IMG/VR virus record: IMGVR_UViG_3300025141_000906
Span: 1 to 21,624 of that record
DNA from: a virus
DNA length: 21,624 nt
Reading direction: 5' to 3' (one strand)
The translations under genes were made by a program, and so were the position numbers. Every line of letters begins with the position of its first letter. Position 1 is the stretch's first letter. Positions 1 through 6,231 of this stretch are shown in pieces. The notes under the pieces are model-generated. The model saw nothing but the letters and a program-made list of their open reading frames with translations, made no database searches and had not been told where the DNA came from.

Positions 1-1173
1 AACCCTGGAAATCTAAACGTAGACGGAACGACAACAACTGTTGACTCAACAACCGTGGCTGTTGGCGACTCTATGATATTGCTCGCTAAAGATCAGGGTA
101 CTAGCGCAGACGCAGTAGACTTTGGTCTTTACGGCAAATACGGAGTCGGTGGCACTGCTAAGTACGCAGGTATCTTCCGAGACTTAAGTGCGACTGGCGA
201 CCCGTGGACATTCTTTGACGGGTTGGAAGCTGAACCTGGAACAACAGTCAACACGAGCGGAACAGGATACGACCTAGCAGACATTAGTGCCGGGGGTATA
301 ACTGCTGCCGATGGATTTACGGGCGACCTCACAGGTAACGTCACAGGTAACGTAAGCGGTACAGCAGCGACAGTAACGGGTGCAACACAAAGTGCTATTA
401 CAGCAGTAGGAACTCTTGGGTCTGTCGATATTGATGGCGGTGCTATTGACGGAGTAACACTAGGAACAAATTCAGCCGTAACTCAGGCTGTTATTGACAA
501 TATCAACATCAACGGCACAACTATAGGTCACACTTCAGACACAGACTTGCTTACTCTTACGAGTGCAAACCTAGCCGTGGCGGGTGACATAGAGGTAAGC
601 GGTAGCCATAGCCTAGAAGTAGCCACCATAGATTACACAGACGGTGACTTGGCTATGACAATAGCCGACGGTGGTGGAGTTACGTTCGCACAGGACGCAA
701 CTTTAACTTCTCACAAATATCTGAACCTGCCTGAAAACTCAAGCATCAAATTCACAGACCAAATAGGTGTGGATAACAGCATCGACAACGATGATGGGCA
801 GGGAATTATATTCACCTTTAGGACAGGTGCTACTGTGACTCCGTTCAGCCCTGTTTATATAGATGGCAACAACGAAGTTCAGGAGTGCGACGCTGATGCA
901 ATAGCAACCATGCCTTGCATTGGGGTATCTATGAATACTTCTAACGTAACTGCTGATAATGACATTGAAGTAATGATGCTTGGTCTAATAAGGCACGACT
1001 CCTTTTCAGACTTTGGTGCAGCGGGCGCACCTGTTTATGTGTCAACCACAGCAGGGGCGTTGACAACCACCGCTCCGTCAGGCACAGATGATGTTGTGCA
1101 GATTGTCGGTCACTCCATTGCTGAAGACCTAATCTTCGTGCAACCCTGCCTAACAACGATTGAACATGCTTAA
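1..1173 (+). CDS. Tail-fibre-type structural protein, 5' end outside the window
   Basis: The reading frame is open from base 1, so this is the C-terminal part of a longer protein; the ATG at 73 and GTG at 55 are internal. The first residues (GNLNVDGTTTTVDSTT) match a motif common in tail-fibre and appendage proteins of marine phages. A Gly/Thr/Asn-rich stretch around residues 88-110 of the part from base 55 (TGDLTGNVTGNVSGTAATV) resembles the short beta repeats of trimeric fibres. The C-terminal third is compact and less repetitive. The role is inferred to be a receptor-binding or fibre subunit on the virion. It overlaps the next gene by one base (TAATG), which suggests translational coupling through the whole tail block. 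The exact tail position is not determinable. Confidence 0.75.
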   Translation, partial: NPGNLNVDGTTTTVDSTTVAVGDSMILLAKDQGTSADAVDFGLYGKYGVGGTAKYAGIFRDLSATGDPWTFFDGLEAEPGTTVNTSGTGYDLADISAGGITAADGFTGDLTGNVTGNVSGTAATVTGATQSAITAVGTLGSVDIDGGAIDGVTLGTNSAVTQAVIDNININGTTIGHTSDTDLLTLTSANLAVAGDIEVSGSHSLEVATIDYTDGDLAMTIADGGGVTFAQDATLTSHKYLNLPENSSIKFTDQIGVDNSIDNDDGQGIIFTFRTGATVTPFSPVYIDGNNEVQECDADAIATMPCIGVSMNTSNVTADNDIEVMMLGLIRHDSFSDFGAAGAPVYVSTTAGALTTTAPSGTDDVVQIVGHSIAEDLIFVQPCLTTIEHA

Positions 1174-1832
1174 TGGCTAACAACGTACTAAAAGTAAACG
1201 GCATAGCTATCGCCAGTATCGCCAAGATTAACGGGCAAAACGATACTGACTTAGCCAAGTTGAACGGCGAAGAGTTCACTGGTGTTACAGACGCTCACAC
1301 GCTCATAAGTTCGCAGACAGCTTCTTCCAGTTCGTCACTGTCGTTCACCTCTGGCATCGACTCAACCTATGATGTGTACGAGTGGCACTTTGTAAATCTG
1401 CACCCGCAAACCGATAGTGTTTATCCAAAGTTCATAGTAAGCACAGACGGTGGCTCAAGTTACGGAGTTGCTACAACGACAACGTATTTTAGGGCACTAC
1501 ACGGAGAAGATGACAGTCCTGCCGCACTTGCTTATATAACTGGTTACGATGCAGCGCAATCGGCTGACCCGATGATAATGGGAGAAGATGTAGGAGCCGA
1601 CAATGACCAATCTCTTTCTGGCATGATGACCCTCTACGCGCCATCAAGCACAACCTATGTGAAGCACTTCACCTTTGACACTCAAAATTCAAACGGTGGA
1701 GACGAATCTTCCCGCCAGTTCATTGCTGGCTACGTAAATACAACATCTGCGGTTGATGCGATACAGTTTTCATTTTCTAGCGGCAACATAGACGCAGGTG
1801 AAATCCAAATGTACGGGGTGGCAACTTCGTAA
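1173..1832 (+). CDS. Virion-type protein, first of three tandem paralogues
   Basis: This 219-residue protein has an N-terminal extension of about 45 residues (LNGEEF region) not present in the next two genes. It then shares with them the block QTASSSSSLSFTSGIDSTYD, the central APSSTTYVKHF and the C-terminal SGNIDAGxIxMYGV. The Ser/Thr-rich, all-beta-looking composition with no charged helices fits a fibre-tip or decoration domain. I recognise it as a type that follows tail-fibre genes in uncultured marine phages, but I know no assigned function. The start ATG overlaps the previous stop (TAATG). The extra N-terminal segment could be an attachment or trimerisation piece, which is inference only. 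Confidence 0.75.
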   Translation: MANNVLKVNGIAIASIAKINGQNDTDLAKLNGEEFTGVTDAHTLISSQTASSSSSLSFTSGIDSTYDVYEWHFVNLHPQTDSVYPKFIVSTDGGSSYGVATTTTYFRALHGEDDSPAALAYITGYDAAQSADPMIMGEDVGADNDQSLSGMMTLYAPSSTTYVKHFTFDTQNSNGGDESSRQFIAGYVNTTSAVDAIQFSFSSGNIDAGEIQMYGVATS

Positions 1833-2371
1833 TGGCTAAGACACTCATCGCAACACAAACCGCCTCATCATCTTCGTCGCTATCGTTTACGTCAGGGATT
1901 GACTCGACCTATGACGTATACGAGTTCGTGTTTACGAACATGCACCCAGCAACTAATAATGTGAACTTTACCTTTCAAGTAAACGCAAGTGGCGGTAGCG
2001 GGTTCAACGAGACAATCACATCGTCTGCTTTTCGTGCATATCTAAAAGAGGACGGGACGGGCGGTGCGCTCGGTTACGATAGTGGCTCAGACCAAGCACA
2101 AGGAACGGCTTACCAAAGAATACTGTCAACCGGAACAGGGTCAGACGATGACCAATGTGTATCTGGTAAGTTGAAGTTATTCGCACCTTCGTCAACGACT
2201 TATGTGAAGCATTTTATATCTGAAGGAAACGGAACTGACCACGGCGATTGGTCGGTTACGATGAAAACTTCTGGATATATCAACACCACCTCTGCCATCG
2301 ACGAAATAGACTTCAAGTTTGACAGCGGAAATATTGACGCTGGCACAATCAAGATGTTTGGGGTGTCCTGA
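1832..2371 (+). CDS. Virion-type protein, second tandem paralogue
   Basis: This 179-residue protein aligns over its whole length with its two neighbours. It has the QTASSSSSLSFTSGIDSTYD block near residue 8, a conserved HPATNN turn near residue 40, a DDDQCVSG segment, APSSTTYVKHF and the terminal SGNIDAGTIKMFGV. It starts at an ATG overlapping the previous stop (TAATGG) and lacks the N-terminal extension of the first copy. Although the protein blocks are identical, most codons differ from the other copies, so the duplication is old or has been kept divergent. The likely role is a structural tail or fibre-associated component. Function is inferred from position. Confidence 0.75.
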   Translation: MAKTLIATQTASSSSSLSFTSGIDSTYDVYEFVFTNMHPATNNVNFTFQVNASGGSGFNETITSSAFRAYLKEDGTGGALGYDSGSDQAQGTAYQRILSTGTGSDDDQCVSGKLKLFAPSSTTYVKHFISEGNGTDHGDWSVTMKTSGYINTTSAIDEIDFKFDSGNIDAGTIKMFGVS

Positions 2372-2919
2372 TGGCGTTGACTTACCTTTCCACCCAGACA
2401 GCTTCGAGTAGTTCAAGCCTGAGTTTCACCAGCGGTATCGACAGCACGTATGACGCTTACGAGTTCCACTATGTCAATATGCACCCTGCAACTAATGACG
2501 TAAGGTTTCAATTTCAAGTAGAAACTGGAACCGACTCAGACTACGACCACCCAATGACAACTACTTTTTTTCAGGCGTATCACGATGAAGCTGATTCAAC
2601 CACGTTTTTAGGGTATTCCACTGGTAATGACCAAGCGACCTCTGGTGATGGTAACGGTGTTTTTTCTAGGCTTGCCAAAGAAATAGGTAATGATAATGAC
2701 CAAAGCGTTTCTGGAATTTTGACGCTGTATGCACCATCTAGCACAACATACGTGAAACACTTCACTAATACTTCTAATACCGCTCAAAGTAGTGACTACG
2801 CAATGGCAGTACATACGGCTGGATATATCAATATTACGGCTGCTATTACAAGAGTTAAATTTGAAATGTCCAGCGGAAACATCGACGCAGGTAAGATTCA
2901 TATGTACGGGGTAAGCTAA
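2371..2919 (+). CDS. Virion-type protein, third tandem paralogue
   Basis: This is the 182-residue third copy of the family, with the same QTASSSSSLSFTSGIDSTYD block, HPATND turn, NDNDQSVSG, APSSTTYVKHF and terminal SSGNIDAGKIHMYGVS. In the serine-rich block this copy uses AGT/AGC for several serines where copies one and two use TCN codons. The start overlaps the previous stop as TGATGG. The mid-region between the conserved blocks is the most variable part, with different lengths and charges in the three copies, as expected if it carries surface or receptor contacts. A structural role is inferred from context; no enzyme motif is visible. Confidence 0.75.
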   Translation: MALTYLSTQTASSSSSLSFTSGIDSTYDAYEFHYVNMHPATNDVRFQFQVETGTDSDYDHPMTTTFFQAYHDEADSTTFLGYSTGNDQATSGDGNGVFSRLAKEIGNDNDQSVSGILTLYAPSSTTYVKHFTNTSNTAQSSDYAMAVHTAGYINITAAITRVKFEMSSGNIDAGKIHMYGVS

Positions 2920-3242
2920 TGCCAACACTCAATCAATGGAAAACTCAATACGAGAACGACAACCCAACGCTCACCAAGATGGTGGATGGGGAGTCGGTTA
3001 CGCTCACACCGGACGAGTACGAGAAAACGATAAACGAGTGGGCGCAGAACTCCTTCAACCAGCAGCAAGAGAACGATGTGCAGAAGAACGGTGGAGTGTC
3101 TGCTAACTACGCTCAGTTCCGCAGAGAAGCCTACGGGTCTATCGGCGACCAACTCGACATGCAGTACTACGATTCTGTAAACGGTGCGACAACCTGGCTA
3201 GACCACGTTGCAGCGGTGAAAGCTAAGTATCCAAAGCCATAG
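2919..3242 (+). CDS. Tail-fibre assembly chaperone-like or tail-associated protein
   Basis: This 107-residue, largely helical and hydrophilic protein ends in the pattern RREAYGSIGDQLDMQYYDSV...AAVKAKYPKP. A very similar C-terminal signature (R-x-x-AYxxIGDQLDM...W..HV.AVKxxxPKP) occurs in small proteins directly after tail-fibre genes in many phages, where they are usually thought of as fibre chaperones or tail accessory proteins. The position directly after the fibre paralogues fits that. The start overlaps the preceding stop by one base (TAATG). The function is inferred from signature and position, not from a catalytic motif. Confidence 0.6.
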   Translation: MPTLNQWKTQYENDNPTLTKMVDGESVTLTPDEYEKTINEWAQNSFNQQQENDVQKNGGVSANYAQFRREAYGSIGDQLDMQYYDSVNGATTWLDHVAAVKAKYPKP

Positions 3243-3250
3243 GAGGCAGT

Positions 3251-3421
3251 ATGGAAATTCGAGTAACAGAAGAGGACCTGCGTAATCTCGTCAGGTCACA
3301 GGCAGTACAGTTAGCCGACAAGGACGCAACGATTGCTGCGTTGAGTCGCACTGTTACCGAGATGGAAATTGCTCAGGCTTGGGAAGAAGAGCCTGAGAAG
3401 GCTAAGAAAAAAAGCAAGTAG
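3251..3421 (+). CDS. Small coiled-coil protein
   Basis: This 56-residue ORF has a perfect Shine-Dalgarno AGGAGG at 3241-3246, five bases before the ATG. The sequence begins MEIRVTEEDLRNLVRSQAVQ and continues as one charged amphipathic helix, ending in a lysine cluster (KAKKKSK). Heptad-like spacing of L/V/I residues suggests a short coiled coil. It lies between the chaperone-like gene and the basic-protein cluster. I do not recognise a family. It could be a virion accessory or scaffold peptide. Confidence 0.65.
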   Translation: MEIRVTEEDLRNLVRSQAVQLADKDATIAALSRTVTEMEIAQAWEEEPEKAKKKSK

Positions 3422-3439
3422 TTCTTACAGGAGAATACG

Positions 3440-3547
3440 ATGCCTAAAGTAGGAAGCAAGAAATATCCTTACACCAAAGCTGGTATGAAAGCTGCCTCTG
3501 CTGCTCGTAAGCGACGCAAGACCAGCAAGAAACCTAAGCGGAAGTAA
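3440..3547 (+). CDS. Very small basic protein
   Basis: This 35-residue protein starts MPKVGSKKYPYTKAGMKAAS and ends in a run of Lys/Arg. An AGGAG ribosome-binding site at 3429-3433 precedes the ATG. Short proteins with the MPxVGxKKxPYTxxGxxxA opening are common between tail and accessory genes of marine phages, and are of unknown role. The strong positive charge suggests nucleic-acid binding or virion packaging, which is inference. The stop overlaps the next start (TAATG). Confidence 0.65.
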   Translation: MPKVGSKKYPYTKAGMKAASAARKRRKTSKKPKRK

Positions 3548-3831
3548 TGGCTGCGAAGAAAGACCCTAGACTAAAACGTGCTGGTGTCTCCGGGTACAAC
3601 AAGCCTAAGCGCACACCTAGCCATCCGAAGAAGTCACACGTAGTTGTGGCAAGGTCTGGTGGCAAGGTAAAGACGATTCGCTTTGGGCAGCAAGGCGTGT
3701 CCGGTGCTGGAAAAAGCCCTAAGACTGCCAAGCAAAAAGCTAGGCGCAAATCTTTTAAAGCCCGACATGCTAGCAATATTGCCAAGGGCAAGATGTCTGC
3801 TGCTTATTGGGCTGACAAGGTAAAGTGGTGA
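3547..3831 (+). CDS. Conserved small basic phage protein (DUF5872-type from memory)
   Basis: This 94-residue, lysine/arginine-rich protein has the recognisable order DPRLKRAGVSGYNKPKRTP, HPKKSHVVVA, KVKTIRFGQQG, then KARRKSFKARHASNIAKGK and the C-terminal MSAAYWADKVKW. I recognise this whole pattern as a conserved phage family usually left as a domain of unknown function; the DUF5872 label is from memory. The mixture of KTIRFG strand and KARRKSFKARHA helix with a terminal tryptophan suggests a compact nucleic-acid-binding fold. The ATG overlaps the preceding stop by one base. The next 49 bases are untranslated. Confidence 0.8.
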   Translation: MAAKKDPRLKRAGVSGYNKPKRTPSHPKKSHVVVARSGGKVKTIRFGQQGVSGAGKSPKTAKQKARRKSFKARHASNIAKGKMSAAYWADKVKW

Positions 3832-3880
3832 TCTTAGGAAAAACTAGCAGGGACAAGTGGTGTTATCATAAGTGGACACT

Positions 3881-4036
3881 ATGGAAGCACTATTTCGGAA
3901 AGCGTGTGTTAGGTGCAAGCATGAATGGTTTCCGCGTTCTACGAAGGAGCCGGTAAGATGCCCTGCTTGCAAGTCCCCTTACTGGAACAAGTCAAGGCGA
4001 AGGAAGTCAAATGACAGTCAATCCAGAGACACCTGA
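3881..4036 (+). CDS. Small zinc-ribbon protein
   Basis: This 51-residue ORF has two cysteine pairs, C9-V-R-C12 and C27-P-A-C30, separated by a short HEWFPRSTKEPVR linker. SPYWN and an RRRK basic tail follow. CxxCxHEWxPR...CPxCKSxYWN is a familiar architecture of small phage and archaeal zinc ribbons that probably bind nucleic acid. The ATG at 3881 is the first after an in-frame stop at 3869, and a GTG at 3872 is a possible alternative. No good Shine-Dalgarno is visible. Its 3' end overlaps the next gene by 26 bases in another frame. Confidence 0.65.
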   Translation: MEALFRKACVRCKHEWFPRSTKEPVRCPACKSPYWNKSRRRKSNDSQSRDT

Positions 4037-4385
4037 TACAGAAGAAGTAGTTGAAAAGACTGCTGCTCCTGCCAAGAAGAAGCCTGCCAAAAAGCGCAAG
4101 CCAGCGGCAAAGAAGAAAGCAACTCCTCGTAAGAAGGCTGCCAAGCCTGCTGAGATAGTGTCGTCCCCTGAAGACGTTGCTGCTGAATTCAAAGAAAACA
4201 TTGATGAAGCAAAAGAAAGATTCATTGATGCTACGGTCGAACCAGCTAAAGAAGTTGTCAATACGTGGGCTGCAATAGCAGATTTCGCCGCTGACTACGC
4301 AGTGAATACTAAAGACGGTCTGCGTGGCTGGTGGGACGGTTTTATTGCCAACGAAAAGAAAACTGACAAGAAGGACAACGAGTAA
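4011..4385 (+). CDS. Histone H1-like lysine/alanine-rich protein
   Basis: This 124-residue protein has three parts. First comes an acidic start (TVNPETPDTEEVVEK). Residues about 18-46 form an AKKKPAKKRKPAAKKK-type Lys/Ala/Pro tract like the C-terminal tail of histone H1 and bacterial H1-like proteins. A helical C-terminal region (DVAAEFKENIDEAKERFIDA) follows, with a Trp-rich GLRGWWDGF segment. The H1-like tract binds DNA non-specifically in known homologues, so a DNA-condensing or virion-internal role is plausible. GAAGGAAG lies five to six bases before the ATG. The stop overlaps the next ATG (TAATG). Confidence 0.7.
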   Translation: MTVNPETPDTEEVVEKTAAPAKKKPAKKRKPAAKKKATPRKKAAKPAEIVSSPEDVAAEFKENIDEAKERFIDATVEPAKEVVNTWAAIADFAADYAVNTKDGLRGWWDGFIANEKKTDKKDNE

Positions 4386-4549
4386 TGCACCCGTTAGGCT
4401 GGTTGCTCAAGTATTTCTTGGTCGCTCTTCTCGGTGCAGTTACTGCTGATAAAGCGATGGGCATGGTCTTCGAAATGGGGGAACCCTGGAAGGGGCTGTT
4501 TTTTCGTGGCGGTAGGGACAGTGATCGGGACGATGGGGATGATGCGTAA
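4385..4549 (+). CDS. Small single-pass membrane protein with acidic tail
   Basis: This 54-residue ORF starts MHPLGWLLKYFLVALLGAVT, giving one predicted membrane segment at about residues 6-22. The C-terminus is hydrophilic and highly acidic (DSDRDDGDDA). Its ATG overlaps the stop of the H1-like gene. It is one of two mini-membrane proteins directly upstream of the TatC homologue. It could be a holin-like peptide or a translocase accessory subunit. Nothing in the sequence decides between these. Confidence 0.5.
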   Translation: MHPLGWLLKYFLVALLGAVTADKAMGMVFEMGEPWKGLFFRGGRDSDRDDGDDA

Positions 4550-4646
4550 CGTAACAATGTCTATTCGTGGATACCGCCGAAAGGTCTTCGGTCGTGTAAA
4601 CAAGTTGGCTGCGCTCCGTAAGTTCAGTAGCCGAAAGGAACTTTAA
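4539..4646 (+). CDS. Very small basic protein, start uncertain
   Basis: This reading frame overlaps the end of the previous gene and encodes about 35 residues dominated by Arg/Lys (SIRGYRRKVFGRVNKLAALR, then a short KFSSRKEL tail). Several in-frame ATGs exist (4533, 4539, 4542, 4557). I chose 4539 because a GGGA at 4527-4530 sits eight bases upstream. The product is probably an amphipathic cationic helix. It is followed after one base by the next gene and carries an embedded GAAAGGAA that serves as that gene's ribosome-binding site. No family is recognised. Confidence 0.45.
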   Translation: MMRNVTMSIRGYRRKVFGRVNKLAALRKFSSRKEL

Positions 4647-4647
4647 T

Positions 4648-4791
4648 ATGTTTGGTGATCCGATGATTATGGTCGGCGCAGGAATCATGTTGGCAATCAT
4701 TGCCATAGCGTTCCTGTTCAGACTGTACAAACGATTCGAGGCTCGAGCCGTAGCCAACGCAGAGAAGAAGTCTTCTAAAAAGACTGCGTAA
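4648..4791 (+). CDS. Single-pass membrane mini-protein with TatA-like topology
   Basis: This 47-residue protein has a six-residue N-terminus, one hydrophobic segment at about residues 7-24 (IMVGAGIMLAIIAIAFLF), a basic/aromatic stretch RLYKRFEARAVANAEKK and a KKSSKKTA tail. Short N-out, one membrane helix, amphipathic helix and charged tail is the TatA/B layout, and the gene lies three bases before tatC. However, the conserved TatA FGP-x-KLP hinge and the polar residue near position 8 are absent, so a TatA role is only a hypothesis. AAAGGAA at 4635-4641 is a good ribosome-binding site. Alternatives are a holin-like or generic membrane peptide. Confidence 0.55.
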   Translation: MFGDPMIMVGAGIMLAIIAIAFLFRLYKRFEARAVANAEKKSSKKTA

Positions 4792-4794
4792 TCT

Positions 4795-5670
4795 ATGTCA
4801 GCCTCGTGGTATAACCGAGGTTACAGTGTCGGTCAGAGATGGCGGTGGACGCTTTTACTAGCGACTGCCGCTTTCTTTATTGGTGCACTTTCAACCTTTT
4901 ACTGGCACAACGAAGTCTTTGGTTTTCTTCTCGCCCCAGCCGAAGCGAAACTTTCTCCATTTGACGGGAAGCCTATTGTTACTGCACCGACAGCCATGTT
5001 CGGAGCGACGTTAGGGCTTGCTGTATTTGGCGGTAAGTTAGCTGCGTTCCCGATTATCTTTGTAGGAGCACTCAGCCTTCTCAAGCCACTGTCCCCGTAT
5101 AACTGGTGGCGACGGTTCATAGCCATCAACGCTGTTGTAGGGCTGGCTCTGTTCACTCTTGGTGACATCTTTGTTTACTACGTGATGATGCCGGTGAGCA
5201 TGAGGTTCTTACTGTCGTTCGGTGCAGATATTGTTGAGCCGGTAATCACGCTCAACGCTTACATGGACTTGTTGTTCGCCTTGTTCCGGTGGATCGGCAT
5301 TGTGTTCATGCTTCCACTGTTTATGAACATGCTTGCGAGGATAGGCTGGCTGTCATACGAGCGAGCCAAGGGTTTCTACAGAGTTGGCTTTCTGTTGACA
5401 GCGTTTTTCTCTGCGCTCATATCACCAGGTTTAGATCCGACGCTGACTATTATGGTTGCCGTCCCGATGTACGCCTTGTACCTGATTGGGCTTGGAACTG
5501 TCTGGGCAACTGATACGGATGCCGGTAACTACTTGTGGCTGAAATCAGCAGACCGCCAGTGCAGGAAACTTTGGCGTGGATGGTTGTGGTTATGGCGTAG
5601 ACCTGACGCTGCTGCTGACTGGCTTATCCAAAAAGTATCCGAACTAATAGATAGATTCCGTAATAGATAG
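4795..5670 (+). CDS. tatC: Divergent TatC-family protein translocase subunit
   Basis: This 291-residue polytopic membrane protein follows the TatC plan: a helix at about 18-36; a periplasmic-type loop with L46-A47-P48 at the same position as the conserved Pro48 of E. coli TatC; then TAPTAMFGATLG and a long second helix. Later come DIFVYYVMMPVSMRFL, YMDLLFALFRWIGIVFMLPL, ISPGLDP and VAVPMYALYLIG, which correspond in order to E. coli [33 protein letters not shown], LTPPD and LAIPMYCLFEIG. The N-terminal Glu15, Glu103 and intramembrane Glu170 of E. coli are not conserved (Met172 replaces the last). A Trp/Arg-rich C-terminal extension (KLWRGWLWLWRRP) is extra. In bacteria TatC recognises twin-arginine signals and exports folded proteins. 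Whether this protein is active, or modifies the host machinery, is unknown. Confidence 0.8.
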   Translation: MSASWYNRGYSVGQRWRWTLLLATAAFFIGALSTFYWHNEVFGFLLAPAEAKLSPFDGKPIVTAPTAMFGATLGLAVFGGKLAAFPIIFVGALSLLKPLSPYNWWRRFIAINAVVGLALFTLGDIFVYYVMMPVSMRFLLSFGADIVEPVITLNAYMDLLFALFRWIGIVFMLPLFMNMLARIGWLSYERAKGFYRVGFLLTAFFSALISPGLDPTLTIMVAVPMYALYLIGLGTVWATDTDAGNYLWLKSADRQCRKLWRGWLWLWRRPDAAADWLIQKVSELIDRFRNR

Positions 5671-5679
5671 AATCGATTC

Positions 5680-6099
5680 TCACCACGAGATAACTATTTC
5701 AGTACGTTCTTGACCTCGTGGCACTCTCCATTTTTGAAGAATTATTGTGTCCACTTGATTGTCGTCAGTCCATATATCCGCTTCAGAGAGAGCGTCCTCG
5801 GTGTGTGACAGCAGGTTCTTTAGGTCAGGCTTCTCCGTGTGATCTCCGACGCTCTCAGCCTTCTTCTTAGACACATTCTTCTGCCATGGTAGATAGAAGT
5901 TGTAGTCTGCACGCACTGGCTTACCAGCAGGTATCGGTACGTCTACCTGTTGTTCACGGCTTGCCAGAAAAGCTGCTGTCTTTACATTGTCTTTCCAATG
6001 TTTGACCGCTGGAATGTTGTACATCCCCCGACCACCTGCTTTGATACGCGGGCGTTGGGTTGCTGGCTTGCCGTGAATAGTGATCTCAAGCCTAGGCAT
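5680..6099 (-). CDS. rusA: RusA-type Holliday junction resolvase
   Basis: From the ATG at 6099 the protein is 139 residues, a normal RusA length. It opens with LEITIHGKPATQRPR, the beta strand and basic loop typical of RusA. The active-site region reads EKPDLKNLLSHTEDALSEAD followed by IWTDDNQVD. Asp92, Asp102 and the Asp112/113 pair correspond to the acidic metal-binding region. The usual K-P-D-x-D-N has Lys94 in place of the second Asp. RusA cleaves four-way junctions during phage recombination and packaging. A GTG at 6147 is an alternative start, but residues before 6099 overlap another small gene. The ATG overlaps that gene's stop by eight bases. It is the last gene of the leftward operon, converging on tatC. 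Confidence 0.8.
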   Translation of the reverse strand: MPRLEITIHGKPATQRPRIKAGGRGMYNIPAVKHWKDNVKTAAFLASREQQVDVPIPAGKPVRADYNFYLPWQKNVSKKKAESVGDHTEKPDLKNLLSHTEDALSEADIWTDDNQVDTIILQKWRVPRGQERTEIVISW

Positions 6100-6226
6100 T
6101 GTGGCAACTACACTCACAATCCTCCAGATATCGTTTACTTGCATCACCGTGTCTACCAGCGTGCATGATTACGTAACCCTCACAGTAAACGTGTTGTTGT
6201 TTGCCACACACCGCTGATCTAGCCAT
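6092..6226 (-). CDS. 44-residue cysteine-rich protein
   Basis: This is a short frame of 45 codons between the VTT protein and rusA. It begins MARSAVCGKQQHVYCEGYV and ends in DCECSCHNA. A GGAG nine bases before the ATG overlaps the stop region of the upstream gene, and the stop overlaps the rusA ATG, so it fits the operon tightly. Five cysteines and several histidines suggest metal binding. It resembles in size and cysteine density the 44-residue protein at 6700-6834. The function is unknown. Confidence 0.55.
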   Translation of the reverse strand: MARSAVCGKQQHVYCEGYVIMHAGRHGDASKRYLEDCECSCHNA

Positions 6227-6231
6227 AACTC

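Noticed and set aside
1173-2919. Diversity-generating retroelement target
   Set aside because: Three related genes with variable middles raised the idea, but there is no reverse transcriptase, no template repeat, and differences are spread over synonymous sites rather than adenines.
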